Shown: one piece after another, positions 19,397 to 27,040 of the stretch
How the letters are laid out: each line of letters begins with the position of its first letter
Numbering within the stretch: the stretch's first letter is position 1
Assembly (NCBI RefSeq): GCF_004362825.1
Contig: NZ_SNXZ01000002.1
Location: 434,001 to 498,000 of the forward strand
Origin: Labedaea rhizosphaerae
GTDB lineage: Bacteria > Actinomycetota > Actinomycetes > Mycobacteriales > Pseudonocardiaceae
Reading direction: 5' to 3'
DNA: 64,000 bases
Notes under the pieces: model-generated
What the model was told of the DNA's origin: nothing
Databases searched by the model: none
The model's input: only the letters and a program-made list of their open reading frames with translations
Program-made: the position numbers and the translations under genes

Positions 19397-22300
19397 ATGA
19401 CACGCCAGGCGGAATCGCCGACCACCGCGACCGTCGCGTCCATGGTCGCCCGGCAGGCCGCGGCCACCCCGGAAGCGGTGGCCGTGGTCGAAGGCCCTGA
19501 GTCGATCACATACGCCGAACTGGACGCCCGCGCCAACCGGCTCGCGAACCTGTTGCGGGACAAGGGGGTCGGCCCGGACAGCGTGGTCGGCGTGTGCCTG
19601 CACCGCAGCGTCACCATGGTGGTCGCGCTGCTCGCGGTGTGGCGGGCCGGCGGTGCCTACCTGCCGCTGGACCCCGCCCACCCGGGCCGGCGCACCAGCG
19701 CCATGCTGCGTGCCGCGGGCGCCGAGCTCGCGCTGACCCAGGCGGTCACCGACACCGGCGACGCGGGCACGCCCACGATCGTGCTCGACCGCGACCTCAC
19801 CGCGGCCGCCGGGCAGCCGGACAGCGCGCCCGAGGTCACGGTGTTCCCGGACTCCCTCGCCTACGTGCTCTACACCTCCGGCTCCACCGGCACCCCGAAG
19901 CCCGTCCTCGTGCACCAGGCGGGCATCGGCAACCACATCCGGTGGACCAGCCGCGCGCACGACCTCGGGCCGGGCGACCGGGTCCTGCACAAGACCGCCA
20001 TCACCTTCGACGCCGCCGGCTGGGAGATCTTCGCGCCGCTGGCCACCGGCGCGACCCTCGTGCTCGCACCGGTCGGCGCCGAGCGCGAGCCCGCCGCGCT
20101 GGTGCGCGCGCTGGCCGAGCAGCGGATCACCGTGCTGCAGGTCGTGCCGTCGCAGCTGCGCGCGCTGGTCGAGGAGCCGGGCTGGGCCGGCTGCGGCGCA
20201 CTGCGGCTGCTCTCCAGCGGCGGCGAGCAGCTGCACGCCGAACTGGTGCAGCGGTTCCTGGCGCTGCTGCCCGACCCTGCGGGGGTCGAGGTCTGGAACA
20301 CCTACGGGCCCACCGAATGCACGATCGAGGTGACCGCGCACCGGTTCGATCGCGCGCAGCAGTCGGGTCCGGTGCCGATCGGGCACCCGATCGACGGCAT
20401 CCACGTGGTGATCGTCGACGAGCACGGCGCACCGGTGCCCGACGGCGCCACGGGTGAACTGCTCGCCGCGGGCGTCGGCGTCGGCCGCGGCTACCTCGGC
20501 CGCGTCGCGGAGACGGCCGAACGCTTCGTGCCGGACCCGGTGGGCCGGCCCGGCGACCGCGCGTACCGCACCGGCGACCTGGTCCGGATGACCGTCGACG
20601 GGCAACTCGAGTACGTGGGCCGGATCGACCACCAGCTCAAGGTGAACGGCGTGCGGATCGAGCCGGGCGAGGTGGAGGCCGCGCTCGCCGCGCACCCGGA
20701 GGTCGGCGGCGCGGTCGTCACCGGCTACCCCAGCGGCGACGGCGGCACCCGGATGGCCGCGTACGTGCTGACCAAGGACGGCGCGGTGCCCGCGCGGCTG
20801 CGGGAGTTCCTCGCCGAGCGGCTGCCGTCCACACACCTCCCGGCCGCGTACGTCGCCATGACCGCCTTCCCGCTCACCCGCAGCGGCAAGGTGGACCGCT
20901 CGGCGCTGCCCGCACCCGACCAGCACGGCACCGCCGACCACCAGCCGCTGTCCGAGGCCGAGCGCCTGATCGGCCAGGTGTGGCAGGACCTGCTCAAGGT
21001 CGACAACGTCGGCGCGGACGACGACTTCTTCGCCCTGGGCGGCTCATCGCTGCACCTGACCCGCCTGGCCAACCGGATCCGCAAGGCCAGCGGCGCGCCG
21101 ATCGACCTGAGCAAGCTCATGACCGCCACCACGCTGGCCGAGCAGGCGGCCCTGCTCGCCGAGGTGACCACGCAGAACGGGGACCGGATCGTCGCCGTGC
21201 CCCGCGATCGCGACCTGCCGTTGTCGTTCGGGCAGAGCCGGATGTGGGTCAACGACCGGATGCGCCCGCGCAGCCGCGAATGGGTGTCCGCGTTGTTCCT
21301 GCGCGTCTCCACCGGCACCACGGTCGACGAGGTGCAGCAGGCGTTGAACCAGCTGCTCGCCCGGCACGAGACCCTGCGCACCCGGTTCACCCTGCGCGCG
21401 GGCGAAGCCGTCCAGGTGATCGACCCGCCCGGTACCTACGAGCTGCGCGTGATGAGCCACGACGAGGTGCCGGACGCCGACTTCCACACCGCCCTGGACC
21501 AGGAGCTCGACCGCGGTTTCGACATCGCGTCCGGCCCGATGACCCGGGCCCTGCTGCGCCCCGAGGACGACCACCAGCTGCTGGTGATCTCCGCGCACCA
21601 CATCGTGCTGGACGGGTGGTCCTCGGCGATCCTGGAGCGCGACTTCCACGAGCTGCTGGGCGCCGTGCAGGACGGTCGCACGCCGAACCTGCCGCCGCCG
21701 GCCCTGCAGTACGCCGATTTCGCGGCGTGGCAACGGAACCGGCTCGACGACCAGGTGATCGCCAAGGAGCTCAGCTACTGGCGCGCCGTGCTCGAGGACG
21801 CGCACCCCACCACGCTGCGCCTGGACAAGCCGCGGCCCGCCGTGCGGGACGGCCGCGGTGCCATCGTCGGGTTCACCGTGCCCGCCGCGGTGGCGAAGGC
21901 GCTGGACAAGCGGGGCCGGGCCGCGAGCGCCACCCCGTTCATGACGCTGCTCACCGCGTTCTCCACGCTGCTCGCCCGCTACAGCAGCGACTGGGACGTC
22001 GTGGTCGGCACTCCCCTGGCCGGGCGGGACCGGCCCGAGCTCGAGAACATGGTGGGGTTCTTCCTCAACAACGTGGTGCTGCGCTGCGCGCTGGACCCGT
22101 CCATGGACTTCGACGCCGCGCTGGCCGCCGTGCGCAACACCTGCCGGGAGGCCTTCGCCCACCAGGAACTGCCGTTCGACAAGCTCGTGGCGGAGCTCGC
22201 CCCCGAGCGCGACCTGTCCAGGACCCCGCTCTACCAGGTGGCCTTCGACCTGCACGACGAGAAGCTCACCGCGTCCGCGGCGAACCCCGAGGACTGGGCG

Positions 22301-24361
22301 ACGTTGATCGACGTCTCCCGCATCGCCAAGACCGACCTCACGCTCTACCTGCGCGCCGAACCGGACGGCTCGATGGCCGGCGGCCTCGAGTACGCGACGG
22401 CGTTGTTCGAGCGCGCGACCATCGAGCGGATGGCCCGGCACTTCCTCGCGTTGCTGGAGGCGCTCGCCACCGACCCGGGCGTGGCGCTGGCCGAGGTCGA
22501 CTTCGTCCCCGGCGACGAGCGGGTGGTGCTGGAGGCGGCCGCCTCCGGCGTCCCGCTCGCGGTCGACCTGGACGACACCGAGGCGCAGGCCACCAGCCTG
22601 GAACTGTTCGAGCGCCAGGTCGGCGCGAACCCGGACGCGATCGCCGTGGCTTGCGGCCCGGAGCGGGTGACCTACGCCCAGCTCGACCGCAGGGCCAACC
22701 AGATCGCGCACCGGTTGCGGGCGGCGGGCGCCGGACCGGACTCGGTGATCGGCGTCCTGCTCGGCCGCGGCACCGACATGATGGCGGCGTTCCTCGGGGC
22801 GTGGAAGTCGGGTGCGGCATACCTGCCGCTGGACCTCGACGCGCCGGCCGAGCGGATCGAGATGGTGCTCGGCACCGCAGGCGCGTCCGCGGTGATCACC
22901 ACCGCGGCGCTGCGGTCCGGGCTCGGCGGCCATGTCGGCACCGTCGTCGTGCTCGACCAGCTGGACCCCGCCGACGCACCGGCGACGGGACCGGCCCGGG
23001 TCGTGGACCCGGACCTGCTGGCCTACACGATCTACACGTCCGGCTCGACGGGCGTGCCGAAGGGCGTGCAGGTGACCCACCGCGGGCTGGTCAACCACCT
23101 GCGCTGGGCGGTCACCGAGCTGGCCACCCGCGGCCGTGGCGGGGCCCCGGTCTTCTCCTCGGTGGCGTTCGACCTCGTGGTGCCGAACCTGTGGGCGCCG
23201 CTGCTCGCCGGGCAGACCGTCCACATGCTGCCCAGCGACATGGACCTCACCGAGCTCGGCCCGCTGCTGCGCGACCTCGCGCCGTTCAGCTTCATCAAGC
23301 TGACGCCCGGGCACCTGGAAATCCTGTCCCAGCAACTGAACCCGGACTGGGTGGCCGACCTGGCCGGCGTGATCGTGGTGGCGGGTCAGGCCTTGCCGCA
23401 GGCGCTCGCGAGCGACTGGACCGCGATGCTCGGACCGGACCGGTTGATCAACGAGTACGGGCCGTCCGAGGCGACCGTCGGCACGTGCACCTACCCCGTC
23501 GGCGCCGCGGCCGGCGCGCAGGCCCGCGACACCGTGCCGATCGGCAAGCCGTTGCCCGGCGTCACGATGCGCGTGCTGGACGACCTGATGCGCCCGGTCC
23601 CGGTCGGCGTGGTCGGCGAGGTCTACGTGGGGGGCACCGGCCTGGCCCGTGGGTATGCCGGCGCACCCGGCATGACCGCGGACCGGTTCATGCCGGACCC
23701 GTTCGCCACCGACGGCGGGCGGCTCTACCGCACCGGCGACCTGGCCGAGGTGTTGCCGTCCGGCGACGTGTCGTTCATCGGCCGGCGCGACGACCAGGTG
23801 AAGATCCGCGGCTACCGGGTGGAACTCGGCGAGATCGCCACCGTGCTCAGGGGACACGAAGCCGTGGCCGACGCCGTGGTGCTCGCCGACACCACCGACA
23901 GCACCGGCTCCGGTGACGTCCGGCTGCGCGCGTTCGTGGTGCCCGAGGCTGGCGCCGGGCAGCCGTCGGCCGACGAGCTGGTCGAGGTGTGCCGGCGACG
24001 GCTGCCGGCCTACATGGTCCCGACCACGTGCACCCTGATCGACCACTTCCCGTTGAACGCCAACGGAAAGCTCGACACCAAGGCGTTGGTGGCGCTCGCC
24101 GGGACCGTCGAGCCGGAGCTGGCCGCCCCGGCCGGCGAGGTGGAGCTGCACATCGCGGAGGTGTTCGCGGACCTGCTCGGCCACGAGGTCGGCGCGGACA
24201 GCGACTTCTTCCGCAGTGGCGGCAACTCGATCCTCGCCATCCGGCTGGTCGCGGCGATCCAGGACGCCTACGAGATCGAGTTGCCGATCCGCGCGGTGTT
24301 CGAAGGCCCGACCGTGGCCAAGCTCGCCGAGATCGTCGAATCCCGCGTCCGGGAAGGCTGA
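19397..24361 (+). CDS. Non-ribosomal peptide synthetase, A-T-C-A-T
   Basis: A 1654-residue NRPS that begins directly with an adenylation domain (about 20-510, YTSGSTGTPKPV near 157). A carrier follows (LGGSSL, serine near 549), then a condensation domain (HHIVLDGWS near 733), a second adenylation domain (YTSGSTGVPKG near 1212) and a final carrier (SGGNSI near 1608). The first module lacks its own condensation domain, which sits at the end of the preceding NRPS. Pocket residues read by eye are D-A-W-Q-S-G-T-I-E-K for the first A domain (polar side chain expected) and D-L-P-K-V-A-E-V-G-K for the second, close to the Asn code DLTKLGEVGK. The ATG at 19397 follows GAGGAG by 6 bases; an earlier ATG at 19355 would overlap the oxygenase gene. 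In the first A3 motif the usual PKG is PKP. Confidence 0.95.
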   Translation: MTRQAESPTTATVASMVARQAAATPEAVAVVEGPESITYAELDARANRLANLLRDKGVGPDSVVGVCLHRSVTMVVALLAVWRAGGAYLPLDPAHPGRRTSAMLRAAGAELALTQAVTDTGDAGTPTIVLDRDLTAAAGQPDSAPEVTVFPDSLAYVLYTSGSTGTPKPVLVHQAGIGNHIRWTSRAHDLGPGDRVLHKTAITFDAAGWEIFAPLATGATLVLAPVGAEREPAALVRALAEQRITVLQVVPSQLRALVEEPGWAGCGALRLLSSGGEQLHAELVQRFLALLPDPAGVEVWNTYGPTECTIEVTAHRFDRAQQSGPVPIGHPIDGIHVVIVDEHGAPVPDGATGELLAAGVGVGRGYLGRVAETAERFVPDPVGRPGDRAYRTGDLVRMTVDGQLEYVGRIDHQLKVNGVRIEPGEVEAALAAHPEVGGAVVTGYPSGDGGTRMAAYVLTKDGAVPARLREFLAERLPSTHLPAAYVAMTAFPLTRSGKVDRSALPAPDQHGTADHQPLSEAERLIGQVWQDLLKVDNVGADDDFFALGGSSLHLTRLANRIRKASGAPIDLSKLMTATTLAEQAALLAEVTTQNGDRIVAVPRDRDLPLSFGQSRMWVNDRMRPRSREWVSALFLRVSTGTTVDEVQQALNQLLARHETLRTRFTLRAGEAVQVIDPPGTYELRVMSHDEVPDADFHTALDQELDRGFDIASGPMTRALLRPEDDHQLLVISAHHIVLDGWSSAILERDFHELLGAVQDGRTPNLPPPALQYADFAAWQRNRLDDQVIAKELSYWRAVLEDAHPTTLRLDKPRPAVRDGRGAIVGFTVPAAVAKALDKRGRAASATPFMTLLTAFSTLLARYSSDWDVVVGTPLAGRDRPELENMVGFFLNNVVLRCALDPSMDFDAALAAVRNTCREAFAHQELPFDKLVAELAPERDLSRTPLYQVAFDLHDEKLTASAANPEDWATLIDVSRIAKTDLTLYLRAEPDGSMAGGLEYATALFERATIERMARHFLALLEALATDPGVALAEVDFVPGDERVVLEAAASGVPLAVDLDDTEAQATSLELFERQVGANPDAIAVACGPERVTYAQLDRRANQIAHRLRAAGAGPDSVIGVLLGRGTDMMAAFLGAWKSGAAYLPLDLDAPAERIEMVLGTAGASAVITTAALRSGLGGHVGTVVVLDQLDPADAPATGPARVVDPDLLAYTIYTSGSTGVPKGVQVTHRGLVNHLRWAVTELATRGRGGAPVFSSVAFDLVVPNLWAPLLAGQTVHMLPSDMDLTELGPLLRDLAPFSFIKLTPGHLEILSQQLNPDWVADLAGVIVVAGQALPQALASDWTAMLGPDRLINEYGPSEATVGTCTYPVGAAAGAQARDTVPIGKPLPGVTMRVLDDLMRPVPVGVVGEVYVGGTGLARGYAGAPGMTADRFMPDPFATDGGRLYRTGDLAEVLPSGDVSFIGRRDDQVKIRGYRVELGEIATVLRGHEAVADAVVLADTTDSTGSGDVRLRAFVVPEAGAGQPSADELVEVCRRRLPAYMVPTTCTLIDHFPLNANGKLDTKALVALAGTVEPELAAPAGEVELHIAEVFADLLGHEVGADSDFFRSGGNSILAIRLVAAIQDAYEIELPIRAVFEGPTVAKLAEIVESRVREG

Positions 24362-24391
24362 CGCGAAACCATCCGAGAAGAGGGGGATCTG

Positions 24392-25414
24392 TTGTCGCAC
24401 AGAAGAAGCAGACGTGTACTCGCGGTCGCGCTGGGTGCCGCGGCGGGGCTCATGGGGCTGGTGGCCCTGCCCGCGGGCCCGGCGAGCGCGGCCCTCACGG
24501 CGTGCGCGTGGCAGGCCACGACGTTCGAGCTCCCGGCCGGCGCGGACGGAGCCGACTTCAGCGGCTCCGACAGCAACCGGTACGTCGTCGGCGAGACCGG
24601 CACCCAGCCGTGGGAGTCGGACGGCAGCCTCTACGACCCGCAGGCGACGTTGTGGGACAACGGGAAGATCGTCTGGCACGCCACCAACGGGCTGCCGCAC
24701 GCGCTGGACGTGAACTCATCAGGCGTGATGGCCGGTGACACCATCATCAACAACAAGTTCTACGGCATCACCATCGCCAAGGACGGCACCACCAAGATGC
24801 TGCCGGGCGACCCCGCGTGGGTGGACTACGACGCCGAGCTGATCAACAACAAGGGCGACGTCGTCGGCGGTGCGATCAAGGCCGATCTGAAGCACGTCCT
24901 GGTGCTGTGGCCGGCGAACGCGCCCGGCACCTACCGCGTGTTGCCCACCCCGAGTACGACGGAGCTCTTCCTGCAGGACCTGGACGAGCAAGGCGAGATC
25001 ATCGGCGGCACCCAGGACGCACCCCAGGGCGCGATCTGGACCACCAGCGGCACCTACACGCCGTTGCAGACCCCGAAGTTCGCCGATCCCAGGGCGGTCC
25101 GCGGCGGGCACATCGTGGGTGGGTGGGACACCTTCAGCACCTTCGGTGCGGCCGAGTGGAACGCCCAGGGCACCATGACCCGCAACATCCCCGGCAGCAC
25201 CGCCGAGGGGTTCACCGCCCTCGGCGCCGACGGCACGATCGCCGGCCAGATCTGGGTCGGCTACTCGCAGCACCCGTCCCTGTGGCGGGGCGGCCAGGTG
25301 GTCGATCCGCTCACCGCCGTCGACACCGACTTCGTCGTGCAGTGGATCAGCGACGACGGAACCCGCCTCACCGGCATCCAGGACTGGGTGCCCACGCAGT
25401 ACCACTGCTCCTGA
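24392..25414 (+). CDS. Secreted HAF-repeat-like protein, first of a tandem pair
   Basis: A 340-residue predicted secreted protein of unknown function. A Sec-type signal peptide (basic SHRRSRR, hydrophobic VLAVALGAAAGLMGLVALPAG, cleavage near PASA-AL) is followed by a domain opening with TACAWQ. It carries repeated patterns such as ATLWDNGKIVW, DVNSSGVMAG, LINNKGDVVGGAI, DEQGEIIGG and ALGADGTIAG, recalling the extracellular HAF repeat family, possibly a beta-propeller. Two cysteines (start of the mature chain and the last-but-one residue) may form a disulfide. The TTG start at 24392 is preceded by the strong AGAGGGGG site and lies 30 bases after the NRPS stop, so it is probably co-transcribed with the synthetase. 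A paralogue follows. A role in self-protection, product binding or processing is possible but unproven. Confidence 0.78.
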   Translation: MSHRRSRRVLAVALGAAAGLMGLVALPAGPASAALTACAWQATTFELPAGADGADFSGSDSNRYVVGETGTQPWESDGSLYDPQATLWDNGKIVWHATNGLPHALDVNSSGVMAGDTIINNKFYGITIAKDGTTKMLPGDPAWVDYDAELINNKGDVVGGAIKADLKHVLVLWPANAPGTYRVLPTPSTTELFLQDLDEQGEIIGGTQDAPQGAIWTTSGTYTPLQTPKFADPRAVRGGHIVGGWDTFSTFGAAEWNAQGTMTRNIPGSTAEGFTALGADGTIAGQIWVGYSQHPSLWRGGQVVDPLTAVDTDFVVQWISDDGTRLTGIQDWVPTQYHCS

Positions 25415-25427
25415 CGCACCAACCGAC

Positions 25428-25463
25428 TTCTGCCCGGGCCGGGTTCCTCCGGCCCGGGCAGAA
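25428..25463. terminator. Hairpin between the two HAF-like genes
   Basis: TTCTGCCCGGGCCGG (25428-25442) pairs perfectly with CCGGCCCGGGCAGAA (25449-25463) around a 6-base loop, 14 bases after the first stop codon. It is a strong factor-independent-type stem that would attenuate or end transcription from the NRPS operon before the second paralogue. Confidence 0.75.
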
Positions 25464-25501
25464 CGCGTTTGCCCCGAAACCCCGACAGAAAGGCCAATCC
25501 C

Positions 25502-26518
25502 TTGCACACCAAGAGAAGAAGCCGGTTGCTCGCCGCCGCGGTGCTGGCCACGGCCCTGGGCATGGTCTCCGTCCCCACCGGCGACGCCATGGCGGCGACC
25601 ACCGCCTGCGCCTGGCAGCAGCACGCGTGGCAGTTCCCCGCGGGCGCCGACGCCGCCGAACTGCACGGCTACGACGGCAGCCGGTACGCCGTGGGCCTCT
25701 CGGGCACCCGCAGCATCTGGGTCGACGGGGTCGTCGACCCGCACCCGACGTTGTGGGACAACGGAACCGTCGTGTGGCGGTCCCCGACCTTCCTGCCCTA
25801 CGTCAACGACGTCAACTCCTCGGGGATGATCGCCGGCGCCGACCTCGAGGGCGACAACAAGTCCTTCGGCATCACCATCGCGCGCGACGGCACCGTCCGG
25901 CGGCTGCCGTCCGACCCCAGCTGGGACCAGTACGGCGCCGACCTGATCAACAACAAGGGCGACATCGTCGGCTCGGCCATCAAACCCGGGCTGCAGTACG
26001 TCATCGTGGTGTGGCCGGCCAACGCCCCCGGCACCTACCGCGAGCTACCCGGCCCGACCTCCGGGACCGCCTACGCGACCGACCTCGACGAGCAGGGCGA
26101 GATCCTCGGCGGGGTGCAGGACGCGCCCCTGGGCGCGATCTGGACCACCAGCGGCAGCTACCACACGTTCGAGACGCCGAAGTTCGCCGACCCGGAGTCG
26201 GTCCGCAACGGGCACGTCGTCGGTGGGTGGAGCACGTTCAGCACCTACGGCGCGGCCGAGTGGGACGCCCAGGGCCACATGACGCGCAGCATCCCGGGCA
26301 CCAGCGTCGTGAAGTTCACCGCCCTCGGCGGCGGCGGCTCGGTCGGTGGCGTGCACTTCGTGGGCTCGCAGGAGCACCCGGCCCTCTGGCGTGACGGCGT
26401 GCTCGTCGACCCGCTCGACGCCGTCGGCGCGGACTTCGACCTGCAGTGGATCAGCGACGACGACCGCAGCCTGGTCGGCGTCGACGACCTGCGGCCGATG
26501 CACTACCGCTGCACCTGA
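25502..26518 (+). CDS. Secreted HAF-repeat-like protein, second of a tandem pair
   Basis: A 338-residue paralogue of the preceding protein, with the same plan: a signal peptide (HTKRRSRLLAAAVLATALG, cleavage near DAMA-AT), a mature chain opening TACAWQQHAW, and repeats ATLWDNG/PTLWDNGTVVW, DVNSSGMIAG, LINNKGDIVGSAI, DEQGEILGG and ALGGGGSVGG. Both proteins also share VLWPANAPGTYR or VVWPANAPGTYR and end with a cysteine close to the C-terminus. TTG 25502 was preferred to the upstream TTG 25469 because it mirrors the paralogue's start and has AGAAAGG upstream. The pair most likely arose by local duplication and diverged. The gene runs convergent to the third NRPS operon. Function unknown. Confidence 0.77.
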   Translation: MHTKRRSRLLAAAVLATALGMVSVPTGDAMAATTACAWQQHAWQFPAGADAAELHGYDGSRYAVGLSGTRSIWVDGVVDPHPTLWDNGTVVWRSPTFLPYVNDVNSSGMIAGADLEGDNKSFGITIARDGTVRRLPSDPSWDQYGADLINNKGDIVGSAIKPGLQYVIVVWPANAPGTYRELPGPTSGTAYATDLDEQGEILGGVQDAPLGAIWTTSGSYHTFETPKFADPESVRNGHVVGGWSTFSTYGAAEWDAQGHMTRSIPGTSVVKFTALGGGGSVGGVHFVGSQEHPALWRDGVLVDPLDAVGADFDLQWISDDDRSLVGVDDLRPMHYRCT

Positions 26519-26533
26519 CCCACCGAACCGGGT

Positions 26534-26609
26534 GTGTCCCACACTCGCGCCGGGTGTGTCCCACACTCGGGCACCCCGTGTCCCACACTCGGGTGCGGGA
26601 CACACCCGG
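26534..26609. repeat. Array of 22-bp repeats, GTGTCCCACACTCG orientation
   Basis: GTGTCCCACACTCG occurs at 26534-26547, 26556-26569 and 26578-26591, each exactly 22 bp from the next. An inverted relative, TGCGGGACACACCCGG, follows at 26594-26609. The array sits immediately after the second HAF-like gene and mirrors the array at 26833-26960. No gene lies between 26519 and 27040. Confidence 0.85.
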
Positions 26610-26688
26610 CCCCAATGCGGAGTCGCGTTTGCTTGCCCCGAAACGCTCCGCCACCCGCCCCGAGACCAAGCCGCAGCAACCGCGGCTC

Positions 26689-26811
26689 GTGGGTTCGGTT
26701 TTACACGGGGCACGGCGGCCATACGCTGGACGGCGAGCAAGGGCAGGCCTGCCTGCCCCTTAACGCGCTTGCCTGGCCGCCGTGGGGGTCCCCGTGTCAA
26801 ACCGAACCCAC
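26689..26811. repeat. 123-bp inverted-repeat element
   Basis: The ends GTGGGTTCGGTT (26689-26700) and AACCGAACCCAC (26800-26811) are perfect complements. The pairing extends to GGCGGCC (26714-26720) and GGCCGCC (26775-26781) with one mismatch and a 5-base bulge, giving arms of 32 and 37 bases. An inner near-palindrome AAGGGCAGGC / GCCTGCCCCTT (26739-26762) forms a second stem. It has no coding capacity. It may be a miniature mobile element or a compound terminator between the convergent operons. Confidence 0.75.
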
Positions 26812-26832
26812 CCCACAAGACCCTGAACACAA

Positions 26833-26960
26833 CGCGGGACTCACCCCACGCGAACGTGGAACACACCCCGCGCCACCGTGGGACACACCCGACCCGAACG
26901 TGGGACACGCCCGGTCGGAACGTGGGACACGCCCGGTCGGAACGTGGGACACGCCCGGCT
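26833..26960. repeat. Array of 22-bp repeats, CGTGGGACAC orientation
   Basis: Six units start at 26833, 26855, 26877, 26899, 26921 and 26943, exactly 22 bp apart. The units at 26899 and 26921 are identical and begin CGTGGGACACGCCCGG; the first two are degenerate. The core is the reverse complement of the units at 26534-26591, so the two arrays face each other across the 123-bp inverted repeat. There are no unique spacers, so this is not a CRISPR array. Confidence 0.87.
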
Positions 26961-26993
26961 TGAGGGCAGAGGGGCGCTGACCCCGGTACGCGC

Positions 26994-27031
26994 AACGGCC
27001 CCGGATCCGCCGAAGCGGATCCGGGGCCGTT
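26994..27031. terminator. 17-bp-stem terminator of the third NRPS operon
   Basis: AACGGCCCCGGATCCGC (26994-27010) pairs perfectly with GCGGATCCGGGGCCGTT (27015-27031) around a CGAA tetraloop, ending 9 bases before the stop codon of the minus-strand NRPS gene. It would work in both directions. Confidence 0.85.
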
Positions 27032-27040
27032 CGCATCGGA

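Noticed and set aside
26833-26960. CRISPR array
   Set aside because: Repeats are contiguous with a 22-bp period and no unique spacers, and no cas genes are present.
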